Assembly: GCA_003667245.1 (NCBI GenBank)
Contig: RCNN01000044.1
Coordinates: forward strand, 1-64,000
Reading direction: 5' to 3'
Length of the DNA stretch: 64,000 nucleotides
Source of the DNA: Heterostelium multicystogenum
Taxonomy: Eukaryota > Evosea > Eumycetozoa > Acytosteliales > Acytosteliaceae
Position numbers and translations under genes: made by a program. The notes under the pieces were generated by a model. It saw only the letters and a list, made by a program, of their open reading frames with translations. It searched no databases and had not been told where the DNA came from. This document shows positions 23,983 through 34,033 of the stretch, piece by piece (the first letter of the stretch is position 1; each line of letters opens with the position of its first letter).

Positions 23983-24537
23983 TAAGATTATTGATATTAT
24001 ATGATATCGAGTCTTATAAAACACACACACACCAAGACAACCAACCAAAAGTTTTTAAAACAATTATACAAATATAGTTAATTATAAATATAATTATTTA
24101 AAAACTTGTGAAGTTTTCAAAATGAATCTTGTAAATGCCAACACACCATTTATCATTTTAATTTTTTGGTTTTTTGTTTCATTACATAAACATAAAATAT
24201 ATTTAAATAAATAAAAATAAAATTATAATTTGCGTTATAAGCTCAACAACCCGAATTACCAACATCTTTCACACTGACATATTTCTTGGAAATCAATAAC
24301 TTACACAACAAAGTCATTTCATTGTTTAATAATAATAACTTTAAAGTTGTTGTTTTTGTTTTTTCATTTCTTAAGGCTGGGTTTGGTTGTAACTCAAGTT
24401 TGTCTATTGGTGGAGTGAGCTATCAATATTAATTGTTTACTGACGCGTCAGTAGATTTTTATATTTTTTTGAGCATCTAAATCTATTTGTTCTTCTGTCA
24501 TTTGCTGCTGTTGTTGATGTATATATATATAATTAAC
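23983..24537. promoter_or_regulatory. Divergent promoter region between XPB and IMPACT
   Basis: A 555-bp AT-rich spacer between two head-to-head genes, with an ACACACAC run near 24020 and T-rich tracts before the IMPACT ATG. Both promoters must lie here; I cannot resolve individual sites. Confidence 0.4.
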
Positions 24538-25616
24538 ATGGGAGATGACAATAGAGAGCAACAAGAAAATGAAATATTAGCCATTTCATCGATATGCACA
24601 GGACTCAAGTCTGTCGATGTTGATGGTGAGACGCACTATAGTCTGCTGATTAGACCTGATTCTGAAGAACAGTTTGGTGGCGAGGCGACCGAATCAGATG
24701 ATCCCGACTCACTCATACACTTTTCATTCTCGTATACGAATGGATATCCAAGCACGGAGCCACCTCGCTTCAAAGTTAAGAGTGTGTGCTTCATCAATGA
24801 ACATTGCGAGCTGCTCGAACAGCGTCTGCTCCAGCTTTGGTCACCAAACGATTTGGTTATCTTCCAATGCATTCAATGGCTGCAATCAAGTTCAATACCG
24901 ACCCTGAACGAATATATAGAGAACGACTGCCTTGCAAAAGGAAGAAATGTTTATCAGATAACAATGAACAAACAACAAACTGCCTCGCCAGCTGCATCGA
25001 CCTCAACAAGCGAAAATGAGCTGAAGGAAGCAGCTGTACCAACAACACCCAAAGTAGAAAGAAAAACACCGACAATATACACAGGCCAGGCAGTAACTGA
25101 CAAGAAGAGCAAATTCCAAGCACATCTTGCAGTGGTGCACTCCGAGGAGGATGTTAAATTGGTTCTCGATAAATTGATGACCAACAAAAAGATTGCCACT
25201 GCTACACACAACATGTATGCATATAGGATAAAGATGAAAGATGGCCAAATGGTAAGAATCATACCTTAGATACAATTTTATCCATCACAACCATGGATGA
25301 TACATGCCGATCCTTTACTAACTTGAAACATGTCTTAGAATGATTATTACAACGACGATGGAGAAGATGGAGCCGGTGAGAAAATGCTGTTTACTTTGAC
25401 AAAAAATCAATGTGACCGAATATTGGTTGTTGTAACTCGTTGGTTCGGAGGTATTTTATTGGTAAGTATACGAATGAATGGATCAGTATTATGCATACTA
25501 ATATCTCAAAATAACAGGGAGGGGACAGATTCAAACATATCAAAAATGTAACAAAAGAAATGATATTACTTCATCAAAACAATCAACTAGAAACGTGTAC
25601 TACAATAACTAAATAA
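24538..25616 (+). CDS. impact-like: IMPACT/YIH1 homologue (RWD domain plus UPF0029 domain)
   Basis: Three exons: 24538-25251, 25339-25461 and 25518-25616, all phase 0, giving an intact 311-residue protein. The RWD domain (about residues 8-120) contains ENEILAISSICTG and YPSTEPPRFKV. After a Ser/Thr-rich linker comes the ancient UPF0029 domain: SKFQAHLAVVHSEEDVKLVL, TATHNMYAYRI, DDGEDGAGEKMLF, VVVTRWFGGILLGGDRFKHI. IMPACT/Yih1 binds GCN1 through its RWD domain and so restrains GCN2 during amino-acid starvation, a pathway also present in Dictyostelium. The ATG at 24538 is chosen because it directly precedes the RWD domain; an in-frame upstream extension looks like leader. No breaks. Confidence 0.93.
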
Positions 25617-25829
25617 AAACTACTGCGAAGCAAAGTTAAACCTATCATGTTGTGCTAGATTATCTAAATTCTACTTTCTTCTGTCTCCTGTCACTCGAAT
25701 AATAAGAAGTTGTTTATGAATTTTCTATATATGCAAGTTCATTTTATTGAATAACTACTTGGCAATTCGAAAGTCGCTAGTAGAAATCCCATATCCACAC
25801 ACACACAAAGATATGAAACAACCGGGCGT

Positions 25830-26177
25830 TTAGATTCCGAGCTTGGTACGTCTCCAGTGTCTACGCTTGTTATTGTATCTAATGAAAAACCTGTTAAAAC
25901 TTGTTTTCTAATGTAGAGTGTAATCAAGCTTACCTGATGGTGTTACCGGTTCTCAATCTGATCCATTGTGGAACTGGTCTGTTTTGCTTTTGCTTTTTAC
26001 CAAGCACTTTCTTGATTTTCAAAGTCTTGTTTGAAGGCTATATACACGTAGAGAAGAGAGTTAGATACCTCAACAAAGTTATCAAGAGAACATCACATGA
26101 TGATATAGAGGCGATAGAGACAAGATAGCGCTGATAGAATAGATTTGAGATGAGATAGATTTATGTATTCATACCAT
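25830..26177 (-). CDS. rpl39: Ribosomal protein L39 (eL39)
   Basis: Three exons: 26175-26177 (ATG only), 25934-26037 and 25830-25878, with introns of 137 and 55 nt. The 51-residue product begins [20 protein letters not shown] and contains [13 protein letters not shown] and [15 protein letters not shown], the eL39 signature. It lines the peptide exit tunnel of the large ribosomal subunit. The intron placed directly after the start codon is the same layout seen in the TMEM258 gene of this window. It is convergent with IMPACT and divergent from Sec10 (358 bp). Confidence 0.95.
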
Positions 26178-26535
26178 TTTGAGATCGATGTGGACTGAAC
26201 CTTACTGGATACTTTGTGAGTCTCTTAGCGTTCGTCAAAGCATACGACTAGTGCAGCAACAGCAAGAGGACGCTCAGCGACCACACACACACACTATGCC
26301 TGAAAAATTCAATTTTAAAAATTATTTAATTTCGAATTAAATTTAGAGCTATCAAAGGAACTTCGAAACTTTTCATACTTTGTAAAAATTAATACTTGAA
26401 ATCATCAATTATCAATATCAATATCAATATCAATTAAACAACTTTGGCAGATTGATTGATTGATTTGCTGATTTACCCAATTAATTAGTTTGGAATCTGA
26501 TTAGTAACGACCGGCGTAGTCACGTCAACTTCAAC
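26178..26535. promoter_or_regulatory. Divergent promoter region between RPL39 and Sec10
   Basis: A 358-bp spacer with a CACACACACAC run near 26282 and TATCAATATCAATATCAAT near 26410. The side near RPL39 is less AT-rich (GCAGCAACAGCAAGAGGACG), as expected for the promoter of a highly expressed gene. No defined elements recognised. Confidence 0.4.
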
Positions 26536-29502
26536 ATGAATAATTGGGCAAGGAATATACAGTCGAGAATACAAAAGACTGCGCCTGCACACAAGCCACA
26601 ACCGCTTGCAGAAAAAGAGATCACTCCTCCCTCGACATCACCATCATCCACTTCGCCTACTTCTTCTCTACCGTCTTCACCCGTACCTAGTCATGTACAG
26701 CAGGTTATAAAGCCAATTTCAAGAGATGCAGAGGAGGGTTCTGCTGTGAAACAGGTGGCTGCCCTGCAGCCCCAGCAGGCAGCTTCACCAAATCCTCTGG
26801 CTTCTGTAAAGAATATGGCGCCGCCAGTTGCCTCGGCACCTGTTACCAACCCAGCGGCGGCAGCTCCAACCTCAACATCAACTGCAGCTCAAACGCCTGC
26901 CGCTGCACCTAAGGGATCAACTACACCACCAACTACAGCAAATACATCACCTCCCATCAAGCCAACATCCAATATCAGCTTGACTTCAAACAGTTTCCCA
27001 ACCAGTACATCTAAGCCAAGCTATATGATGCCCATGCAAAAGATACAGCAGAAGCAGCTTACTTCCGACATGTTCAAGGGAGTTGACTTTACAGCTACAC
27101 AGTTTGTTGAGGATCTGACTAGAAAGCTGGTCAACGATCAAATGGGATCTGATGGTATGCACTTTGATCCTGTGCCATTCAACACACTCTTTTTAGACAC
27201 ACAAATCAAACTGTCACAGTTGGAATCGAATATTGATTCTAGGTTGAATGATCTCGTCGACGAGTGCAACCAATATGCAGAGGAGTATAAACAAAAGTTA
27301 CATACACTACATAAATCATATCAAGTAAGTGAGATCTCATGTTGCATTCTATCATATGATATTAAGAGTATTCATTGAATGTTGTTTAGGAAGCGTTCCA
27401 ATATTTCCGAGAGCTGGAAAGAGGAGTCAATACGATTGGTGCACAAGCTGTGCATTTTGGTGACGAGTTGGACAGTGTCACCCAACAAAAGAACAAAGCA
27501 CAGAGCGCATTGTCGTTGATTAACTATTTACTAGAGTTGAATAACGAGAATAATTCATCGCAAAGATCAGATATCTTTAACCAACTCTGAGCGTATTCAC
27601 GAACTTGCTGGACTGGTTAAAAAGCTAAGTAGCGTCAGTGAAGATATTAAAGAGATTACAATTCTAAATAAAGTAAGTAGAGGCTATGGAAGTGGATTGG
27701 TATTAGTAGATCATATCCTAACATTAATGTTTGTGTCAATACTGTAGGGTAAAACAGAGGCGGAATCACTTACAAGCACTTTGGAGAATGATTTAATCAG
27801 TCAGTTTGAGAGAGCTCAGGATAGAGGTGACTATGAGAAGATGAAGCAGTGCGCAACAACTTTATACGATTTTAATGGTGGTTCTCGATGTAGAGCTACC
27901 TATGTACAGAAGCTAAAGATGTTCTTTGATGTTGCATCGTTGCGTGCCGATGAGAACATGGCCAATCAGACATCGAAAAGAGTCATTCGTAAGAATGTCA
28001 TTGTCAAAGACCCTCGTTTCAAGCAGTTCTTTTCGCAGATTCTGAAGGATGTAGCACATGAGCAGAATGTCATTCAAGCCGTATTCATCAATCAAACATC
28101 AGCAATGGCAATGCTAATTACTAGAATATTTGAGCAAAGAGTAACTATAGAATTCTAAGACACTGCATTTACATGTTAACCATTATTAACCATTATCGTT
28201 GTTATATTATGTCTCCAGGTGAAATCATTTATTGATAGTGTATTATTATTAGAGAAAACCAATATATCATTCTTACAGACATTGCATATCGCATATTTGA
28301 AGACAAAGAAAAAGCTTGTAGAGCCATTGTCATCCTATGGCATCAATGGTATTGACTTTTAATGGTCTTGAGTTTCTATATTCTTCCCTTATCAAGATAG
28401 CTACATCACAGAGAGCTGCGATCACTGGAGGATATTTTGCAAGGTTTGATCAATGACGACAGTGAGATGAACGAAGAGGGATTAAATCAAGAGTTTACAC
28501 AGACATTAATACAGCAAACTGAATATGCACTTGTCAGATGTTTACCATTGTCACCAGAGTTAAACTTGTAAGTCGTGGACATACGGTTGCTTGTACAAGT
28601 ATGGAGATTTACTAACGTAACTACTTGCAGAGGTGAGAATATAAAGGCAATATTCTTTTTAATGCTAAGAGGATTATGTACAGATTATATCGAAACAAAG
28701 TTGGATACCGCTTCCAGGTTGTATCCACCATCAGATTCAAGATGCTTGCAGTCATTGAATAGCCTCTTTATGATTATTTTGAATGTCAATCAAGTAGTTG
28801 GTCAAATTCAAACGCAGTATCAGTTATATGTTTCACCGCTTATCAACCAAACCAACATTCAATCACAGTGTTCAGAGCAGCTTCACTACAATTATTATCA
28901 TCGATGGAAATGAAGATTTGCAAGGCTTTGGAGAGTGCTTTGACGACTATGGTTGGTCTTGTCGATAAAGCATTACTTGATCAAAAGAGAAACGATTATC
29001 TTGGTGAGGATTACGATAACTCAGTGACACCAACTTGTACATCTGTTATCAAACTCATTCAAACACTTTATGATCTATGCAAGAGTTGTTTACAAGGAAA
29101 GAATCTATCAATCTACGCAGAGGAATTAGGATTTAAGATTCAATCGTAAGACGATGCTTTCTATAATATACAATAGATAGATATTAATTAACTTTCTATA
29201 CAAACAAATGTAGTGCATTTAAAATCATTATAAGAAGTTCAAGATAGGACAAGGACCTGGTGCATTAAAGTTGATTCGTGATCTGACAGCGTACAAAGAG
29301 GTTTCCAAGATATTCAAAAGTCACAAGGTCGAAGAAGCCTTTGAAATATTGTTTTGATATATCGAAACTACATTTCGTCAATGCAGAGAACTTTAAATCG
29401 GTCATTGAGGGTGGTGCTCTTTCTCGTATGCCCAAGTCAGATTTAATTGCATTTATTAAGCAACGTTCCGATTTCAAGTCCTTATGGTTAGATATGTTAT
29501 AA
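26536..29502 (+). CDS. exoc5: Exocyst complex subunit Sec10 (EXOC5)
   Basis: The start is the ATG at 26536. Exons: 26536-27324, 27390-27672, 27748-28140, about 28219-28347, about 28398-28570, about 28630-29148, then 29213-29502. The N-terminus is an Ala/Pro/Thr/Ser-rich region of about 180 residues, followed by the helical-rod Sec10 core: SQLESNIDSRLNDLV, FGDELDSVTQQKNKAQSAL, LISQFERAQDRGDYEKM, RIFEQRVKSFID, and the C-terminus GPGALKLIRDLTAYKEVSK and VIEGGALSRMPKSDLIAFI. Sec10 is part of the exocyst, which tethers secretory vesicles to the plasma membrane and, in Dictyostelium, acts at the contractile vacuole. At least four one-base frame changes occur (about 27590, 28400, 28880, 29355). The Pro/Ala-rich extension is unusual compared with animal Sec10. 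Confidence 0.88.
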
Positions 29503-29545
29503 AGCAACCGGCATTCATTGGGCAAATAAAGTAGTAGTAGTTTAT

Positions 29546-31503
29546 TTATCTTAATGACGTTAGTTTAGTTGTCTTTGTATAGCCCTTACTGTTGGTAGTG
29601 GCTGTACTTTTGTTATTTGAAATGACAGTTTCCTTGATTGGGTTACTCTTCTTTGGTACTGTTTGTTTTGTTGAAGTATTATTATTATTATTGGCGTTAT
29701 TATTATTATTGTTGTTTAGTTTGGAAGCTGCTGGTTTTTGGGCAGCAGGCTTATTTGTTGTTGTAGCTGGTTGTTCTTGTTTTTGTTCCTGTTGTTGTTG
29801 TTGTTGTTTTTTACCTTTCTTATTTGTTTGCTTTTCAGTTGTATCTTTATCACTTGTTGATTCTGCATTTGATCCTACAATTGATTCTACTGTTTTGGAA
29901 ACTTTGGTTGCAGCTTTAGCAGTTGCTTTGGAAAGATTCTTGTTTGCTTGTTCAGTGACCTCTTTCATTTTGTTTAATTGTTGTTTAACAGCGGATACGG
30001 ATGGCATTACATCACCTTCCTTCACTGTCTTTGTAACGATTCTATCCAAAAGATTCTTATTAACTTGTTTCAATTGATCAAGCTCTGCTTTCAACTTTTC
30101 AATTTCTTCACTACTATTGTTGGTATTATTATTACTATTTACATTATTAACACTCTGGATGAATACAGTATCATTGTTAGTACATAATAGCTCAGCTGTG
30201 TTCGTCTATTTGATAACTTACCTTTACAGCTTGTGGGTGAAGTGATAGGTTCAAATCTGATTGGAATGGATGATAAAATTGTTGATAATGTTGTGTAGAG
30301 TAGCTGTTTGGTTGTTCGATGGATTTGAGTTTGCATTGTATTGGTTGCTTCTCGTTGACTGGACTGATAAACTTTTCAAAGGGTGCGAGTGGGTCGTAGT
30401 GTTTACGGTTGTCTCCGGACATGTTGATGCTGAGCAAGTCTATGGGCTTCATAGTGACAATGGCAGATGATACGGATCCCTTGATGTTAGAGAGGGATCT
30501 TACAATCTGTCGACTGTATGTATCCCAGATATTGACAGAGCCATCGGTGGCACCACTAACCAAAATAGATCCATCCATCGACAATGAAAGACAAGTAAGT
30601 GGTTTGCTGTGTCCAATAAAAGTCTTTTTCATTTGCGATGAGAGCTCGTTTGATGTTTGTGATACGAATGACTGTGGTTGGTTGGCATCGACCGATGACA
30701 ATTGATTGAGGTTGATCAAGTCAGTTTGGTAGATGAGGCTATCTCCACCACCGACATACAGTGAAGTTTCAGCAGCATCTACTACAACTGTAGTTAAATA
30801 GGTTGGGAATACAATGGAGGCAATTGATTTTCCTTGAACCAAATCCCATACTCTGCAAGTTCTGTCAAGTGAGACTGAATAGAATCTAGAGTTGAATCCA
30901 CCATATCCACAATGTATAGCAGTGATACCAAGTGAATGATCTGAAAATGATTGTTTAACTCTTAGTACTGTTTGCTCTCTGTCTAGGGATACTGTGATTC
31001 TGTTTAGTATTGATAGAAACAAAGCAATTGCTATTGGTCGGTAGTTACCTTTCAAGTGACCAGCAATTGATGACACCGTCATCTCCACCTGTCAAAAGGA
31101 ATGAATCATCTTTGGTAAAGGTTATAGCTGTGATTTTGCTGTAATGTGCCTCGAATACACGGAGTAAAGCACCGGTGGAGCACTCCCAAATGTAGACAGA
31201 TCCACCCTGTGAACCCATGGCAATATAGTTAGCGTCGGAAGTTGCTGCAATTGGACCAGCACGCTCTTGAATCGGTGTCTTATACAGTGGTTGGTCTTTT
31301 CTCCACGAATAGAAGTGTACCATAGCCTTATTGGCCTGTGCAGCCACGAAATACTCACTGCCAACCAAGCACAGACCGTTCAACTCGGCACAACCACCAT
31401 GGTAGGTGGACTGTAATGTACCATTTCTCAGATCGTACAACAAGATTGAATTATCTTCTTTGGTCGACAATACAATAACTTCATTATTTGTAAACATTAC
31501 CAT
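29546..31503 (-). CDS. wdr18: WDR18/Ipi3 homologue, WD40 ribosome-biogenesis factor
   Basis: Three exons: 31049-31503, 30222-30960 and 29546-30154, joining in phase to a 600-residue protein without breaks. WD repeats include GDDGVINCWSLER, VSLDRTCRVWDLV, VGGGDSLIYQTDL and SGATDGSVNIWD. HYSKITAITFTKDDSFLLTG and DHSLGITAIHCGYGGFNSRF align with human WDR18. The C-terminal helix IEKLKAELDQLKQVNKNLLD matches the WDR18 interaction helix. Ipi3/WDR18 is part of the Rix1/PELP1-TEX10 complex that processes ITS2 and readies pre-60S particles. Beyond that helix the protein has a long Lys/Gln/Asn-rich tail ending TKTTKLTSLR, probably a dictyostelid extension with nuclear localisation basic clusters. Its end lies only 44 bp from the Sec10 stop codon, tail to tail. 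Confidence 0.9.
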
Positions 31504-31908
31504 CTCTTTCTAAACCAACAACAATGATATGTTTAATATTAGTAGTAGTAGGAAAGTAGATAATATGATATTCGTTCGTTTTTCCTTTTCAATTATTATT
31601 TTTTTGCAATTTTTTTTTCTCTCTTTTTTTTGATCAAAAAATTTGCCCGGATTAACGATGATACTATGAGTGAAAAACATATGAATGATGTGTTTAACGC
31701 TAAAGTTAACAACCTTCGATTCTTTACACTTTTCTTTTGTATATATTTAGTAGTTGATCAGATTAATAGTATCGATATTATTAGATTTGATTAGTCGATA
31801 TTTCTTTGCTAGTTAGTTACTTGTTAGATAGCTTAATAAGAACATCAATTGAAAGACTTTCTATCTATCTTAACATATTCTAAATATATATTATATAAGC
31901 CTATAAAG

Positions 31909-32187
31909 ATGCAGAGATCATTCATTAGATTTAGTCAACCATTGATCAGAAGATCAATGGGAGCATCAGCAACACCAACTTTCACAACAGCTAGTTCATC
32001 TTTTTTGAAATCAAATACAAACAGCAGTAAAACTTCAACGCCATTAGCATCATTCTCATCATCTTCATCCAAATCACTCGCATCTATTCCACCAAACAAC
32101 AACAATATGAAATTGAATTTGTATGTTTCAATTATGAATGAACGAACAGACGAATCCACCAAACATTCGTTAATCGATCAAATTTAG
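31909..32187 (+). CDS. Possible mitochondrial protein, start of an unrecognised gene
   Basis: The ATG at 31909 begins MQRSFIRFSQPLIRRSMGAS, an amphipathic Arg/Ser-rich stretch that looks like a mitochondrial presequence, followed by a Ser/Thr-rich region and MKLNL. As drawn it stops at 32187 (92 codons). A GTATGT donor at about 32119 and an AACAG acceptor at about 32264 could instead splice to a short second exon ending near 32331. Neither version gives a domain I recognise. The gene is head to head with WDR18 (405 bp). Confidence 0.4.
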   Translation: MQRSFIRFSQPLIRRSMGASATPTFTTASSSFLKSNTNSSKTSTPLASFSSSSSKSLASIPPNNNNMKLNLYVSIMNERTDESTKHSLIDQI

Positions 32188-32331
32188 ATTTTATATACGC
32201 CACTGCCAAGTCAGTCTTACTAACCTAGCTTTCTATTCCTATCTTAATTAACCAATTAACAGAGTATTTTTAAGCGAAGTTGGACTTTCTTTGTATTCAT
32301 GCATGACTGATGATGATGGTGGGTGATTTAA

Positions 32332-33671
32332 ATCAACTTTTATAATCATAATAATAATACTTTCTCAATAAATAATCATAATAATAATTCCAATCAAATA
32401 ATGATAACAAATAATAATAATAATTTCCATTTTTCTTAATTACAATCATATACAATTATTACCAAATATTTATTAGTATTTATATATATATAATTTGCAT
32501 GTTAATCACACAACTAACAAACAAATCAACACCAACATCATCTTCAATCATCATCTTCATCTAAACATAAACATGTCGACAAAATAATGATGAATGTTGG
32601 TATTGTATATTATTATTATTATTACTATTGATATAATATTTAATTTGTTTACATTTATACTTATATATATTTATATATTATATTTTAGTTTTATTCAATG
32701 ATCTTTCAACATTTTAACTAACATTAATCACTTATCATAATAATATAGGTGGTTAACAATAAATGTATATAAATAATCAATATAATAATTATTAAATAAT
32801 AAAAGTAGAAATTGTTCAAACAATCCAGTTATTTTTAGTTATTATCATTCATGGATGGTTGTTAGATAAATTGTTTAGCTTTGTATTTTCTTGTATTGTG
32901 TTTTCTATATTATTATTATTATTATTTACAAAAGCAACAGCGACATATTCAATTTATTCACTACAGACAAGATTATTTCATTCATTAACATTATATTATT
33001 TAAAACAATATATAGGGAGTTAATTTTCATTATAATAATAATACGACCAATTATTTCGACATATAATTATAATATAATAATAAAAAACTATATTTAAATA
33101 CTATCACGATATTTATTTGTATTTAGCATGACTTAAGAGAACTCCATATTTTGCTCTTTGATGGTTTTTTTTTGATTTGTTCCTGATCTGGATATGTATA
33201 AATAATGAAAGAGATCTGTTATCACGGACAAATTGAAGATATAATAACCACATTATTTTCTGTATTGATTCTTGATTTTGGATAACCAGGTTATAGAGAT
33301 CGCAACCAAGTTCCACACAATTATAATTTGTATCCTAATGTAACTTTTTTCATAATCCTTTTCATAACCCAAGTAAGTCAGCTTATAACCATTATCTGTA
33401 ATCAAATAAAGACAAGAGTAAGTTGGTTGAAACTATCCTACAATCTATCGTACCTACATCATCAGAGATGTAAACATTTTCTTTCTAGCAACATGGAACA
33501 ACAATTTGAAACTTGTATTTATTTGTTGATGTCTTTCCTTCCACTATCATGTAGAATGATAAATGATTTTCTACATGACAGGATGAGATGAAGTATTGTA
33601 TTCTTTGTATGGCTATAAGAAGTTTGGAGAAAATAAATAAAAAATAAAGATGAAATTTTCAATTCATCAAA
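32332..33671. other. Intergenic gap upstream of the tRNA gene
   Basis: About 1.3 kb of very AT-rich sequence with ATT/AAT repeats. A 10-bp perfect inverted repeat (TCATGTAGAA / TTCTACATGA) lies at 33547-33556 and 33569-33578, about 95 bp before the tRNA. No supported gene; short open frames here are repeat-driven. Confidence 0.45.
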
Positions 33672-33744
33672 GCCCGGTTAGCTCAGTCGGTAGAGCGCAC
33701 GGCTCTTAACCGTGTGGTCGTGGGTTCGAGCCCCACATTGGGCG
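33672..33744 (+). tRNA. tRNA-Lys (anticodon CUU)
   Basis: A 73-nt cloverleaf without intron. The acceptor stem GCCCGGT pairs with ATTGGGC (two G-U pairs), the D arm is GCTC...GAGC, the anticodon stem CACGG/CCGTG encloses CTCTTAA giving anticodon CTT, and the T arm is GTGGG TTCGAGC CCCAC. The A box (TAGCTCAGTCGG) and B box (GGTTCGAGCC) are intact. A short T-run follows at 33745 as RNA polymerase III terminator. CCA is not encoded, as is normal in eukaryotes. Confidence 0.97.
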
Positions 33745-33751
33745 TTTCTTT
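33745..33751 (+). terminator. RNA polymerase III terminator after tRNA-Lys
   Basis: TTTCTTT directly follows the discriminator base. It is a slightly interrupted T-run, acceptable as a pol III stop. Confidence 0.5.
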
Positions 33752-34033
33752 AACATAAAAAATACCATTATGCGCGCATTATGAATTTGTTCAATCTTTA
33801 TTATTTTAAGTTCCAAAGGCACTACTAAATCTGCCACCAGAAGTTTTTACTACTTAAAGAAGTCTATAATAGCTACTAGGTATCAGCATTAAGTCAACTC
33901 AAAGATTATAATTTTATAAACATGTAATTTTGAAGATGTTTTTTTATAAATTTTACTATTATTTATACTCCTTTAAGTACTTAAATAATTTGTATTTTTT
34001 GTCAAAATTATTATCTCTTTTTTCTTATTCTAC

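Noticed and set aside
24487..24537. N-terminal extension of IMPACT (17 codons)
   Set aside because: Hydrophobic Leu/Ile/Tyr run from AT-rich leader; the RWD domain begins right after the ATG at 24538.
29592..30077. 161-codon plus-strand frame rich in Cys, Leu and Val
   Set aside because: Exact shadow of the Lys/Gln/Asn-rich tail of WDR18 on the other strand.
33547..33578. 10-bp inverted repeat near the tRNA as a transposon end
   Set aside because: Too short, no second copy or target duplication seen; hairpins this size are common in AT-rich DNA.
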